From Proteus vulgaris (lineage in GTDB: Bacteria > Pseudomonadota > Gammaproteobacteria > Enterobacterales > Enterobacteriaceae), in assembly GCF_016239305.1 (NCBI RefSeq), contig NZ_JAEHOQ010000004.1, forward strand, positions 62,001-126,000: a stretch of 64,000 bases of DNA. The letters run 5' to 3'. The translations under genes and the position numbers were made by a program. How positions within the stretch are numbered: the first letter of the stretch is position 1; each line of letters opens with the position of its first letter. The notes beneath the pieces were generated by a model. It saw only the letters and a program-made list of their open reading frames with translations. It was not told the DNA's origin and ran no database searches. Of this stretch, positions 37,796 through 46,492 are shown in pieces.

Positions 37796-40498
37796 TTACT
37801 CTATTTCGGAACAACCTAAAACTTCGCTATTAAAGATATAAACCCGTTTAACGCCTATTTCTGGCAGGCGAATACTGGTCTGTGGTTTGCCGTCTTTACC
37901 TGTTTCAAGCCACCCTTTTTCAACACACAAACGCACCACTTTACGGGTATCAAATCCTTTACAGATTTCTTTCCATGCGGTAGGTAACACATAAAAGGTG
38001 ATACTGCTTTCACCGTTACCTGTGTCTTTCTCAACACGCCTAAAACCCATCATGCTTACAGGTCGGCTGTATTCATCGTACCAATCCGCAAAACGGCTAA
38101 ATTGATGTCGAGAAATAAAATCACTGACTTGCTCCAATGCGGTCATATCTTCCTGATTTGCCGTGTGCCCGCGTTCTTTCATCCATGCGGATAAGCATTT
38201 CTTCGCCGATATAAACGCTTCGCCTTCTTTCCAGCCTGTAATACCTGCACGCGTAGCCATTTCCCCCGCCATAGCGACTAACGCAAAACGTGTAATAGCG
38301 CGCCCCACTTGATTCCCTGCATTTTCAGGCATCAATTTTGTGGTGTACTCTTTCAATAAGGCTTTAGCGGTATTCGACACATCAGATAAATTGTTAGTGA
38401 TGTATTTAAGCCAATCACGAAAGGGCGTACCGTGATAGCGCGTGACTGCATGTTCAAGGTATTCGGCAATCGCTTTACCACTGGTAAAGTGGTGTAAGTC
38501 TTCAAAAACACCGTATTTACCGGAGTCACTCAGAATTTGTATCATCCGCACTTCAACCCCTGCATAAGTGCGTTCGCCTGCGTTTGAGGCGTGTTCAACA
38601 AGCGAGAGTTCCCCTGTTGATAGGAATAAGAGATTCCAACGGTTAGTCTCTCGGACACTGCCGTCCGTTTTAGCACGGGCTTTCCCTTGCCCATTTGCCA
38701 GCATATAAGCAATATTCCCCGCTTCACGTCCGTCTACTTCCCTGATTTCATCTAACATCAACGTGGCATCATTACGACGGCAAGCCGTTCCTTCAAGGGC
38801 ATTCCCCGTGGCGCGCCATGTATACCAATAATCCGTACCGCCACACACTGACGATGCCACTTTCATTGTGGTTGTTTTACCGTCTGTGGATTCACCTTTT
38901 AAGTGATAACCGCCACCGCCTACACCTGCTAACCGTAATAAAGGGGAAGCAAAGGCAAGGCTCACCGAAAAGGCAAGGCGGGCATTACCGACACAATATT
39001 TACCAATATGCTCACGCCATTGTTCGCTTGTACCTGAGACTCTAAAGTCTTTACCTTGAACACTGGATGTTTGTAAAATTACCGAGTCCGCCCCGTTGCC
39101 GACCACTTCATCTTGTAGAACGTACACATTGCCATGCCAACCCGTTTTATTTACACAGGTAACCTTTCTTTCTGGACGACAAAGGGAGATATACTCCATT
39201 AAATGGGCGCGCGCCTGTCCTGAGATATTGATATAAGATAATCCGTTCACCAAAAGCACTCGGCGTAATTCTTCCCCACTTCCGCTTAGCATCTCCATAG
39301 GCATTGCCCATTTACGGCAATTACCGTAAGTGTCTTCCCATTCCAATAAGCGTCCGTAGTTACTCCCATCCGCATCACACGTAATCGCGGTAACTTTTAT
39401 TGGACTGCTGATTTTGATGTTTCTGACTTCGATATCACCGTCTGATTTAGTGATTTGTTTATCAAACCACAGGTATTCTTGCGTAAGACGAAAACCTTGC
39501 GGTAAACGGGTACGGTCTTTGCCGTAATACGTCATTTCCTCAAAGAACGCTTCTTTGAGCTTTTCAAGGCTATTTTCTTGTCGGAAATCATCCCAATCGG
39601 CTTTATAGTGTGTTGGTGGTAATGTCACCCATCCGTCAACCGCTTTCCCTGCACGCTCCGCCCACATTTTGCCCGTGTTGTCTTTACCATCCACAAAGTC
39701 ATTATCCCCTGCGATAATTATCTTCGTTTCAGGGTATTGCGCCCGTAGCTGTTGAGCGACTTTCACTAAGTTAGTCGCGGAAACACTCGCCACAATCAAC
39801 GCATCAAGGCATTTTGAGAGACTTAATCCCGTGGCAAAACCTTCTGTGATAACGATTTGCTCTAAAGGCGTCTTCTCTGGCTGGCGAACAACAATAAAAG
39901 AGCCTGAAAGGGTCGAGCCTGATAACAGACTTTTTTCACCGTTTAGGCTAATCAGTTGCCCGCCTTTAATCAGCAAATCAGTACCAACCAACGGAAGCAA
40001 TAAAGAGCCTACTGGAAAGCTAAACTCACCCTGTGTATACTGTTGGCGAGTTATTAAGCATTGATGGTTGGCTAACCCTTTATTGATTAAATACTGGCTT
40101 TCGCCCAAAGAACAAAAGGCTTTTATTTTTTCATAATGTTCAATGCCTTTCTTAGCGCTAACTTTCTTCAGGGGAGTTGGCGCTATTTCTTTAAATGCGG
40201 GTAATAAAATAATTTTATTCACTTCCTGACACGCTGTTTTCGTCTCTTTTCCTGTTACCAACTTGACTAAATCTAACCCGTCACCGTGCCCACATTGGTT
40301 ACAAAACCATGTGCCTTTACCGTTCTTATCATCAAAACGAAATCGGTCTTTACCGCCACATTTAGGGCATGCACCATGTTTATGATTATCAGGTACGGTT
40401 ATACCGAGATTTGCTAGGATATAGAGCCAACGCCCTTGTGACGCATTCACAATATCGGTGACAGAGGGAGTTTCTGCTGAAAAATGAGTCTGAGTCAT
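37796..40498 (-). CDS. Satellite primase-helicase with P4-type zinc finger, TOPRIM and DUF927 domain
   Basis: A 900-residue replication protein. A zinc finger with Cys44, Cys47, Cys66 and Cys69 (ACPKCGG and FCNQCGHGDG) opens it. TOPRIM primase follows with VITEGFATGLSL (Glu219) and IIAGDND (Asp265, Asp267). The DUF927 helicase part has Walker A GESTDGKTT (535-543) and Walker B ATLMLDEIREV (578-588). It corresponds to the alpha protein of P4 but is longer. It should prime and unwind at the adjacent iterons. Its start overlaps the upstream small gene (ATGA, 40495-40498). Confidence 0.88.
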   Translation of the reverse strand: MTQTHFSAETPSVTDIVNASQGRWLYILANLGITVPDNHKHGACPKCGGKDRFRFDDKNGKGTWFCNQCGHGDGLDLVKLVTGKETKTACQEVNKIILLPAFKEIAPTPLKKVSAKKGIEHYEKIKAFCSLGESQYLINKGLANHQCLITRQQYTQGEFSFPVGSLLLPLVGTDLLIKGGQLISLNGEKSLLSGSTLSGSFIVVRQPEKTPLEQIVITEGFATGLSLSKCLDALIVASVSATNLVKVAQQLRAQYPETKIIIAGDNDFVDGKDNTGKMWAERAGKAVDGWVTLPPTHYKADWDDFRQENSLEKLKEAFFEEMTYYGKDRTRLPQGFRLTQEYLWFDKQITKSDGDIEVRNIKISSPIKVTAITCDADGSNYGRLLEWEDTYGNCRKWAMPMEMLSGSGEELRRVLLVNGLSYINISGQARAHLMEYISLCRPERKVTCVNKTGWHGNVYVLQDEVVGNGADSVILQTSSVQGKDFRVSGTSEQWREHIGKYCVGNARLAFSVSLAFASPLLRLAGVGGGGYHLKGESTDGKTTTMKVASSVCGGTDYWYTWRATGNALEGTACRRNDATLMLDEIREVDGREAGNIAYMLANGQGKARAKTDGSVRETNRWNLLFLSTGELSLVEHASNAGERTYAGVEVRMIQILSDSGKYGVFEDLHHFTSGKAIAEYLEHAVTRYHGTPFRDWLKYITNNLSDVSNTAKALLKEYTTKLMPENAGNQVGRAITRFALVAMAGEMATRAGITGWKEGEAFISAKKCLSAWMKERGHTANQEDMTALEQVSDFISRHQFSRFADWYDEYSRPVSMMGFRRVEKDTGNGESSITFYVLPTAWKEICKGFDTRKVVRLCVEKGWLETGKDGKPQTSIRLPEIGVKRVYIFNSEVLGCSEIE

Positions 40499-40725
40499 GA
40501 CTTGATCTCCTCATTCATTAAACTGCTTTCTTGAATAATGGATTCCATTTGCTCAGAAAGGCATTCCATCAGTGCAGTCATACCCTCACAAGAAACTAGC
40601 TTGCTTCCTGTCATACTATGACTAATGAGTAAATCGGAGATAAAAGCAGTCGCTTGAGCGGTGCGTATAAGCGTTCTTTCACCTTCTTGAGATAACACGA
40701 CATTACGATTAATAATGTGTTTCAT
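40495..40725 (-). CDS. Small satellite protein of unknown function, 76 residues
   Basis: A 76-residue acidic protein beginning MKHIINRNVVLSQEGERTL, with predicted helices around 45-70 (ALMECLSEQMESIIQE). No domain is recognised. It overlaps the preceding gene by 1 bp and the primase gene by 4 bp, so it is translated in a coupled block. Genes at this place in related satellites are often small regulators. Confidence 0.65.
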   Translation of the reverse strand: MKHIINRNVVLSQEGERTLIRTAQATAFISDLLISHSMTGSKLVSCEGMTALMECLSEQMESIIQESSLMNEEIKS

Positions 40726-41225
40726 TATGCATTTCCTCCTGTGCGCAGAGGAATTTGACCCGCAAATGATAAAACATAATCACGAGAGAGAGACAAACGA
40801 GCATCATGTTCATTAGATGCAGTTACTTCAAGACGACAAGGTTTAGCCGAGGTATCCGCGCGTTTAACGCTCAAAAAGAGGAATTGGATTTGAGTAGGGG
40901 TAGGGATAGCCATCATGATGATGATCTCCAGTAACTTAGTTAAGGAGTCACCGCGAGAGTTTCCACGCTCAGTAAGGGCGGTGACGTTATCAGGGGTGGA
41001 AATACTGGAGTTACTGGAATCCAGCCAGTCCGAGGACTGCCCTAACAACGCCACCATAGAATCTGTATAGGCGTAATTCGCCATAAGGTAGGCATTGATA
41101 TAGACACAAAAAAAGACGCTAGGCGCGTCATGTGTCGCCAGTAACTGATTCAGGTTTCCACGCCTGACGTTAGATTTTGCTAACGCATCAGCAATATAGC
41201 CCATCCATTTAAAGGTATGCAACAC
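40725..41225 (-). CDS. Icd-like protein (host cell-division inhibitor family)
   Basis: A 166-residue protein if started at the GTG at 41225, which has AAGGA 8 nt upstream; the frame stays open to 41288 but that part crosses a terminator hairpin. The C-terminal region FLFLSVKRADTSAKPCRLEV and then ARLSLSRDYVLSFAGQIPL is characteristic of proteins annotated as Icd-like in P4-type elements. The division-inhibition function comes from the distant P1 Icd and is not established here. It precedes the replication genes. Confidence 0.7.
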   Translation of the reverse strand: MLHTFKWMGYIADALAKSNVRRGNLNQLLATHDAPSVFFCVYINAYLMANYAYTDSMVALLGQSSDWLDSSNSSISTPDNVTALTERGNSRGDSLTKLLEIIIMMAIPTPTQIQFLFLSVKRADTSAKPCRLEVTASNEHDARLSLSRDYVLSFAGQIPLRTGGNA

Positions 41226-41265
41226 TTTTATTATCCTTAAAAAAGTTGAATAGGAAATGAAATGA

Positions 41266-41287
41266 AAAGCCCAGCTGAAACTGGGCA
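41266..41287 (-). terminator. Terminator after the capsid genes
   Basis: GCCCAG (41269-41274) pairs with CTGGGC (41281-41286) across a 6-nt loop. On the minus strand the stem runs into TTTT. It separates the capsid genes from the replication genes, so the two blocks may be expressed at different times. Confidence 0.6.
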
Positions 41288-41292
41288 TCGCA

Positions 41293-41826
41293 TTAACCCG
41301 CAGAGATAGCGGAAAACCAGAGGTTTTTGGCTTGCTTCAAGCCTTTATCTAAATGAAAAACGGAAGGTGAACTTAAACTCAACTTACGTTTTCTTCGGGA
41401 AAAATGTGCTCGATTGATACTAAATTGAAGCCTATCCGTTCCTACACTGGCGGGGCTATCCGTGACGGCAAGTCCACCTAAATAAAATATCCCTTTACCT
41501 TGAAAATCTTCTTCTACTTCGATGGAGCAAAATAGCTTTTGTCCTTGTGCGTTGTAGCTCAGTAACTTTCCATTCGGTCTTAAACGAACGTAGAGCTTTG
41601 TTTCACCGTCAACGGTATCCACTTTGGCATCGAGCACTTCGCCTAAGTTATCCAAATTGCGGTTATGCTCTTCCCAAATTAATGCGGTGTAATAACTGGG
41701 GTCGTAATACTCGGCAATATCCGTTAGCCACTGTGCCTCAATTTCTCGCTTATCCATACTTGTAAGCCCTGCCGTTGCGACACATATCCAACTGGTTGTT
41801 AACTGAGATGTATTTTTATCACTCAT
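41293..41826 (-). CDS. Shortened P2 gpO-type capsid maturation protease
   Basis: A 177-residue protein aligning with the N-terminal protease part of P2 gpO (284 residues). The putative triad is Asp25 (MDKREI), His54 (WEEHNRN) and Ser101 (FCSIEVEEDF), followed by YLGGLAVTDSPASVGTDRLQF, which matches gpO closely. The C-terminal scaffolding region of gpO is missing; the tail is short, basic and Ser-rich. Its start overlaps the capsid stop (41823-41826). It may cleave the capsid protein encoded beside it or interfere with the helper's shell assembly. Confidence 0.8.
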   Translation of the reverse strand: MSDKNTSQLTTSWICVATAGLTSMDKREIEAQWLTDIAEYYDPSYYTALIWEEHNRNLDNLGEVLDAKVDTVDGETKLYVRLRPNGKLLSYNAQGQKLFCSIEVEEDFQGKGIFYLGGLAVTDSPASVGTDRLQFSINRAHFSRRKRKLSLSSPSVFHLDKGLKQAKNLWFSAISAG

Positions 41827-42839
41827 AAGGAATAGACTCCTTCCTCAATCTCAATGGCACTTTCATCAATCGCAGCATACAAATTGATATCACCTAAGCC
41901 ATAACCCTCGTTACGTAAATAGCTATGCTCATAGGCTGAACGGTCATCAACAAACTCCGCTCTAAAGCGACGGCTTCCTGTTTGTGTGTAGATATGCAAA
42001 TTATCAAGGCGAGTAACCACAATGCGTCGCCCAGGCATAAAGGGAGGTACAATAGCAAGACGACCTGCAACGGTACTGAGCATTTTTTGACTGGCATTTA
42101 AATCCGATGGGCTGTTAGCGCCATTAAATAAGGATGTACGATACATACCTGCTAATTCAGCGCCCACAAGTACCACTAAGCGAGGGTCTTCGCGGTATTC
42201 TTCGGGAATTTTTTGCATAATGAGGTAATTCACCAACGCATCTAAATTAGGAAATTTTCCATCCTTACCTAAGGTAATTTTGTCAGTAATAATTTGAGTA
42301 CCATCATTCGTGGTTTTGGCGATTTCATGCCAACCGATATTAACATCTTGCCCTTTAGGGAATTTTTGCGGATTGGTCGGATAGTTACAAAAGTGACCAT
42401 TAAAGCCAATGCGTAACATATCTAAAGCAACCGCTTTTGACATATAATCGGACATGGATTTATTGATATGGTCATCATCCCCACTGCCACTATTGCAAAT
42501 TAAAGATAATTGTTGATACGTGAGCGAACAGCAGGTATCCATTTCTTCTAGCGCAAAAGGTGTTCCCGAAAAGGCGACATTTTTATAGAAACGGCTTTCA
42601 ACTTCTCGCCCCGTATGCAGTGAATTATTCCCTAAATTAACGGTATCCCCTTTAGCTTCATCAACATCAGCAAGCGTTAATTGATTAATTAACCAATTGG
42701 AATCCATTAATGCCACACGAATTAAATTCGTTGACGGTTCTGATAATGAAAAATAACGACGCGCTGAAGATAAATATTTTACGCCACGGGTAAAATTCTC
42801 GTGGAAAACCCTTGCGCCTTGAGGTGCAATATAAGACAT
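41823..42839 (-). CDS. P2 family major capsid protein (gpN-like)
   Basis: A 338-residue capsid protein, slightly shorter than P2 gpN (357). Seen: FSLSEPSTNLIRVALMDSNWL at the N-terminal side, a central MLRIGFNGHFCNYPTNPQKF matching the gpN region near the E-loop, and VLVGAELAGMYRTSLFN. It forms the HK97-fold shell. Classical P4 lacks this gene and takes the helper's gpN, so this is a notable difference. It is followed by the gpO-type protease with an ATGA overlap. Confidence 0.85.
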   Translation of the reverse strand: MSYIAPQGARVFHENFTRGVKYLSSARRYFSLSEPSTNLIRVALMDSNWLINQLTLADVDEAKGDTVNLGNNSLHTGREVESRFYKNVAFSGTPFALEEMDTCCSLTYQQLSLICNSGSGDDDHINKSMSDYMSKAVALDMLRIGFNGHFCNYPTNPQKFPKGQDVNIGWHEIAKTTNDGTQIITDKITLGKDGKFPNLDALVNYLIMQKIPEEYREDPRLVVLVGAELAGMYRTSLFNGANSPSDLNASQKMLSTVAGRLAIVPPFMPGRRIVVTRLDNLHIYTQTGSRRFRAEFVDDRSAYEHSYLRNEGYGLGDINLYAAIDESAIEIEEGVYSL

Positions 42840-42856
42840 AATTAATTTCCTTATTA

Positions 42857-43723
42857 TTAAATAAATGATTTAGTCATTAAGTGTTTTTTATCGTGAACTT
42901 CTTTCTCTTGAGTTAGAATATAATTCACATAATCATCTGCGCTCAGAATGGTTTTTATAATCCAATCTGTCTGACTGTAATAATATTGATATAACTCTAC
43001 ACCTCGTTGGTGCTCCCACATTCGCAATTTGTATCTATCATTAGAGGGCGTGCAAGAATTAAGAATACGTAAGATATTTTCATTCAATTTTTCAAAGGAT
43101 GATTCAATATATTGATACGCATCTTTATATTTCATCGGTTTTCCATAAAATACATTTATACGAAATTTATTCCCTTTATATATTTCATCAGGAATGATAT
43201 TCATCTGTTTTTTGTTAATGTTTTTTATGTTTTCTTGTGGAAGAGATTGAATGATTATTCTCAATAACCCAAAAATGCCATTGAAATCATTTAATTGCTC
43301 TTTGGCAACAAGTAAATTACTTTCATGCTGACTTACTCTAGCAGAAAGACTTTCTTTCCAAGCCTTTACTGATGGGGCGCTATCAGGTTTTTTAAGTCCA
43401 CCTTCTTCGGCTCTTTCTTTTATATTTTTTGCTAAATCGTAATTCTTTGATAATTCAGTAACGATTTCTTCATTTCGTTTTGAAATAGTTTTCCCTCTTT
43501 CAATTAACGCAATAACTTCTTCTATTGAGGGTTCGATATTATCTAACGTTAACCCTGTAAGCTTTTGCAATTGTATTAATTGATTTTTAATTTGAGTAAA
43601 CTTAAATAGTTCAATAACACGAATAATAAAGCCATTATCTTCATGTGTTTCATTAAATGGAATAGCTTTGTAATTTGCAATGGCGTGTAAATGTTCATCT
43701 TTATAAAAAGTGAGTTTATTCAT
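42857..43723 (-). CDS. Unrecognised coiled-coil protein next to the capsid gene
   Basis: A 288-residue protein with long helical, charged stretches (for example VIALIERGKTISKRNEEIV and LSARVSQHESNLLVAKEQL), suggesting coiled coils between about residues 35 and 150. The C-terminal part is rich in aromatic residues (YQYYYSQTDW). No family is recognised. It lies 17 bp upstream of the capsid gene and downstream of the AlpA gene. A scaffold or capsid-size role, filling the place of P4 Sid or of the missing gpO scaffold, is only a hypothesis. Confidence 0.6.
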   Translation of the reverse strand: MNKLTFYKDEHLHAIANYKAIPFNETHEDNGFIIRVIELFKFTQIKNQLIQLQKLTGLTLDNIEPSIEEVIALIERGKTISKRNEEIVTELSKNYDLAKNIKERAEEGGLKKPDSAPSVKAWKESLSARVSQHESNLLVAKEQLNDFNGIFGLLRIIIQSLPQENIKNINKKQMNIIPDEIYKGNKFRINVFYGKPMKYKDAYQYIESSFEKLNENILRILNSCTPSNDRYKLRMWEHQRGVELYQYYYSQTDWIIKTILSADDYVNYILTQEKEVHDKKHLMTKSFI

Positions 43724-43754
43724 TATTTATCCTAATTTTAAATAAATGGTTTAT

Positions 43755-43988
43755 TTACTGTATTCTCTGTATCTTTTTCTCTTCTACCCAATTTCTAATT
43801 TCTTCAGCATCAAAAACCATTAAACCGGCATCTAATTCAAAGGGCAGTGGTATTTTTTTCAATTTTACCCATCGGTTAAGCGTTGCATCTGATATACCTA
43901 AAAAATCTGCAGTATGTCTTTTGCGTGCATTTCCACAAATTGGATATGGCGTGTTATTTCTCATACGAGAATTCCGTTGCTTACTCAT
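43755..43988 (-). CDS. AlpA-family transcriptional regulator
   Basis: A 77-residue helix-turn-helix protein starting at the ATG at 43988 (MSKQRNSRMRN) behind GGAGG. The core is TADFLGISDATLNRWVKLKKIP followed by FDAEEIRNWVEEK, the MerR/AlpA-like fold of satellite and prophage regulators such as P4 Vis. Four direct repeats lie 60-125 bp upstream and are possible binding sites. It probably controls the capsid genes or excision. Confidence 0.8.
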   Translation of the reverse strand: MSKQRNSRMRNNTPYPICGNARKRHTADFLGISDATLNRWVKLKKIPLPFELDAGLMVFDAEEIRNWVEEKKIQRIQ

Positions 43989-44046
43989 AGCGTGTTTAGC
44001 CTCCTTGTGATTTGTTAGGAGTACTCTAGGAGATATAAAAATCTTA

Positions 44047-44113
44047 ATCCATTGAAACTGGAATCCATTGAAAAAAATAGGCATTCCATTAAAAAATACC
44101 TTTTCCATTGAAA
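44047..44113 (-). repeat. Four direct repeats upstream of the AlpA-type gene
   Basis: ATCCATTGAAA occurs at 44047-44057 and 44063-44073, TTCCATTAAAA at 44084-44094 and TTCCATTGAAA at 44103-44113. Start-to-start spacing is 16, 21 and 19 bp. They lie in the promoter region of the regulator gene. Confidence 0.7.
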
Positions 44114-44349
44114 CTTTTTTAATTCTTTTTATTTGCGTTTTTTAATCTTTATTTTATATATCAATGCGTTATGTGTAAATTTGTTAATGATTAATATCTG
44201 TATTCCACATATCCATACTTATCCGTGTGTATCCGTTCTTATTTGTGTGTATTTATAATTTGCCAGTAATAATGCTATGATTTGCAGAAGGAGGGTTACT
44301 GGCAATTTAGATTAGGATTAATTATATGAAATTATTTATTAATATTTAA
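44114..44349. other. Non-coding gap of the satellite with a 20-bp-spaced direct repeat
   Basis: No gene is evident in these 236 bp. CTTATCCGTGTGTATCC (44218-44234) and CTTATTTGTGTGTATTT (44238-44254) are imperfect direct repeats exactly 20 bp apart, nearly two helical turns. A binding site for the satellite's own regulator is possible. Confidence 0.55.
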
Positions 44350-45039
44350 TTATTCATCTTTTAGTTCAAATAATGCGTCTTTAATCTTTTGTGAAAAAGT
44401 TGAACTTCCTACACCTGATAAATCGATTTTTTCATCTTTGGCTATTTGGCAAATATCGTTATATATATGGCTAATTATTGGATTGCCTATAGTTTTTCCA
44501 TAATTTTTTGATGTGTCATTTTCATTTTTATTTTTTTCCTGAAGCAGGCATATCAATAAACCAATGAGTTTAAATGTACCTTTTATCTCATCATTTTTTC
44601 TGTATGAACCTTGTCCTTTCTTATTTTCATTGGTAGTTTTATCAACAAGTGCTTGACCACCAAATGATTTAAAATATTTTTTCCATTTACCATCTTTTTT
44701 ATATTCTTTGTATATGTTGTCTAATGCTTTTTTTATCCTAATACTGATTATTTCTGGTGTTTCATCTTTTATATATTGATAAGCACATCCAAACACGACA
44801 TCAGAGTTAACTTCGGTATTAGTTCTTATGGTAAAATAATGAAACTCTTCTAGGTTTATAGCTCTGATATTACTTAGTATTGCAGTTCTTAGTGCATTTA
44901 ACTCATCACTAATATCGTTAGGAATATCTTTATTAGATATATATGGATCTAATCCATATAAAGATAATGTTATTGCATTAGTGGTCACTAGCTGTTGTGT
45001 TGTTATTAACTCTAATTTATTGAGCTTTGGTATTTTCAT
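44350..45039 (-). CDS. Unrecognised 229-residue protein downstream of the integrase
   Basis: A hydrophilic protein without recognised domain, signal peptide or membrane segment. Visible parts are a Thr/Leu-rich N-terminus (LELITTQQLVTTNAITL), a Lys-rich centre (YKKDGKWKKYFKSFGGQAL) and a C-terminus ending SGVGSSTFSQKIKDALFELKDE. The ATG follows the integrase stop after one base (TGA-T-ATG), with AGGTG as ribosome site, so the two are co-transcribed. It occupies the place where P4-type satellites often carry antiphage cargo, but no such activity can be read from the sequence. Confidence 0.55.
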   Translation of the reverse strand: MKIPKLNKLELITTQQLVTTNAITLSLYGLDPYISNKDIPNDISDELNALRTAILSNIRAINLEEFHYFTIRTNTEVNSDVVFGCAYQYIKDETPEIISIRIKKALDNIYKEYKKDGKWKKYFKSFGGQALVDKTTNENKKGQGSYRKNDEIKGTFKLIGLLICLLQEKNKNENDTSKNYGKTIGNPIISHIYNDICQIAKDEKIDLSGVGSSTFSQKIKDALFELKDE

Positions 45040-45040
45040 A

Positions 45041-46306
45041 TCAGCACCTATAAGTAGTATTTGTCGAAATAATATCGTTAATGCCTGTTTTTTCTAAGAG
45101 CACTAATAAGTCACACCATTTTTTTAATGCAATTTTCCTCTCTTCAAAATAATCATGCCGATTATAAATACCTTCGACTCCCTTTATGCGGTGATTTAGA
45201 CAGCGTTCAGCAACAAAAGGATCTACTCCTAGTGATGCTAAATGAGTTCTAGCTGTTCGTCTAAAATCATGAATAGTAAAGTTTGTTATATTGGAGGGTA
45301 ATGCTCGTCTAACTTTCGCCAAAGCGACTGATAAAGTAGATTCTTGAATATGAGGGATCATTCGGCTTTGCATTTTTCTAGCAGGTAATACATATGTGCT
45401 ACCACAAGCTATAGATTTTAATTCTATAAACCAGTCAACTACTGTTGGGCAGAGTGGGATATCAATAGCATCCCCATTTTTACTTCTTTCTGCAGGGAAA
45501 TGCCATACAGATTTATCAAAGTTAAATTCACTCCATTGAGCTCCACATAACTCCATCTTTCGAAGACATAAAGCGAGTAATATCTTGAAACTAATTTCAT
45601 TTTGTCGGCTGATTGATGATGTTCTAAATGTTTTTAAAACGATAGTTAATTCTTCTCTAGTCAACCATCTATCCCTTGGTATTTCTTTCCCGCCAGCATC
45701 TGACACTTCAAAAGCAGAACAAGGATTAATTTCTATCATTTGCCTTTTAATTGCATAATCAAACATACGCCTCACCCAGCGTAGGACATCTGTTGCAATA
45801 GTGGGAGCACCTCTGTCAACAATATTTTTTAACATATTATCAATATGCCTAGGCTTTATATCTTCTAATTTCATATGCCCAATATGAGGATTGATATCTT
45901 TATCTATGCGCCTGCGTAAAATATCAGGATGCTTCCATCTTGGTAATATTTGTCTTTGATAATATTCAGATGCTAAATCAGATAGTTTGATTGCATTTTT
46001 TTCAGATTCTATTTTTGCTAAAGCTTCTGCTTTTCGTTCTTTTTTTTCCATGGCTACGTCATAGCCTAAAGAGACTCTAGCCGATAATTCTTTTGTTAAC
46101 TCTCTTGCTTTAGCTAGAGATAAATCAATATATGAACCTAGTACCATCACTCTGGATAAGCCAGAATATTTGTACCTAAACCGCCATACTGGATATTTAT
46201 AGGTTTTTCGGTAACACAGATATAAGCCATTACCATCCGCTTTTCCTTCAAATCGTTCACCAGACCTTATCCATGCTTTAATTTCTTTATCTGTAAGTTT
46301 TGGCAT
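45041..46306 (-). CDS. Tyrosine integrase of P4 type
   Basis: A 421-residue integrase. The N-terminal arm-binding domain (KADGNGLYLCYRKTYKYPVWRF, in parts) is followed by a core-binding region (about 105-195) and the catalytic domain: Arg in LALCLRKMELCGAQW, Lys in HFPAERSKNGDAID, His-x-x-Arg in IHDFRRTARTHL, the late His in CLNHRIKG, and Tyr in YNRHDYF. It sits next to the attachment site in yicC and should drive integration there. Candidate arm sites lie directly upstream. Confidence 0.93.
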   Translation of the reverse strand: MPKLTDKEIKAWIRSGERFEGKADGNGLYLCYRKTYKYPVWRFRYKYSGLSRVMVLGSYIDLSLAKARELTKELSARVSLGYDVAMEKKERKAEALAKIESEKNAIKLSDLASEYYQRQILPRWKHPDILRRRIDKDINPHIGHMKLEDIKPRHIDNMLKNIVDRGAPTIATDVLRWVRRMFDYAIKRQMIEINPCSAFEVSDAGGKEIPRDRWLTREELTIVLKTFRTSSISRQNEISFKILLALCLRKMELCGAQWSEFNFDKSVWHFPAERSKNGDAIDIPLCPTVVDWFIELKSIACGSTYVLPARKMQSRMIPHIQESTLSVALAKVRRALPSNITNFTIHDFRRTARTHLASLGVDPFVAERCLNHRIKGVEGIYNRHDYFEERKIALKKWCDLLVLLEKTGINDIISTNTTYRC

Positions 46307-46330
46307 TACGCATCCTAGTTAAAATATAAG

Positions 46331-46382
46331 TGTACCCCTAGTCTGTTATCTTGAATACTAAGAGGTACATTTAAGGGGTACA
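46331..46382. promoter_or_regulatory. Candidate integrase arm-type sites at the yicC-proximal end
   Basis: TGTACCCCT (46331-46339), AGGTACAT (46363-46370) and AGGGGTACA (46374-46382) are copies of one motif in both orientations, between the integrase start and the attachment site. Similar copies lie at 35541-35560 inside the other end. Confidence 0.6.
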
Positions 46383-46428
46383 TATAAATCATGCGCTATT
46401 GTGACTCATCCTGCAATCCTCTGATAAC

Positions 46429-46463
46429 AAAAAAGCCAGCAAATACAAGGTATCTACTGGCTT
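46429..46463 (-). terminator. Terminator now serving yicC, supplied by the satellite
   Basis: AAGCCAG (46433-46439) pairs with CTGGCTT (46457-46463), with further pairing inside. On the minus strand it ends in CTTTTTT. It lies inside the element, 30-65 bp after the yicC stop, and replaces the displaced terminator at 35397-35433. Confidence 0.75.
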
Positions 46464-46492
46464 GATGATAGGCTGTAAACCGCTAAGAAATC

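Noticed and set aside
40968-41100. tRNA genes or tRNA remnant as satellite target
   Set aside because: No cloverleaf could be found in or near the element; the attachment repeat lies in yicC.
41226-41288. Longer N-terminus of the Icd-like protein
   Set aside because: The extra 21 codons cross the terminator hairpin of the capsid genes; a GTG with AAGGA at 41225 fits better.
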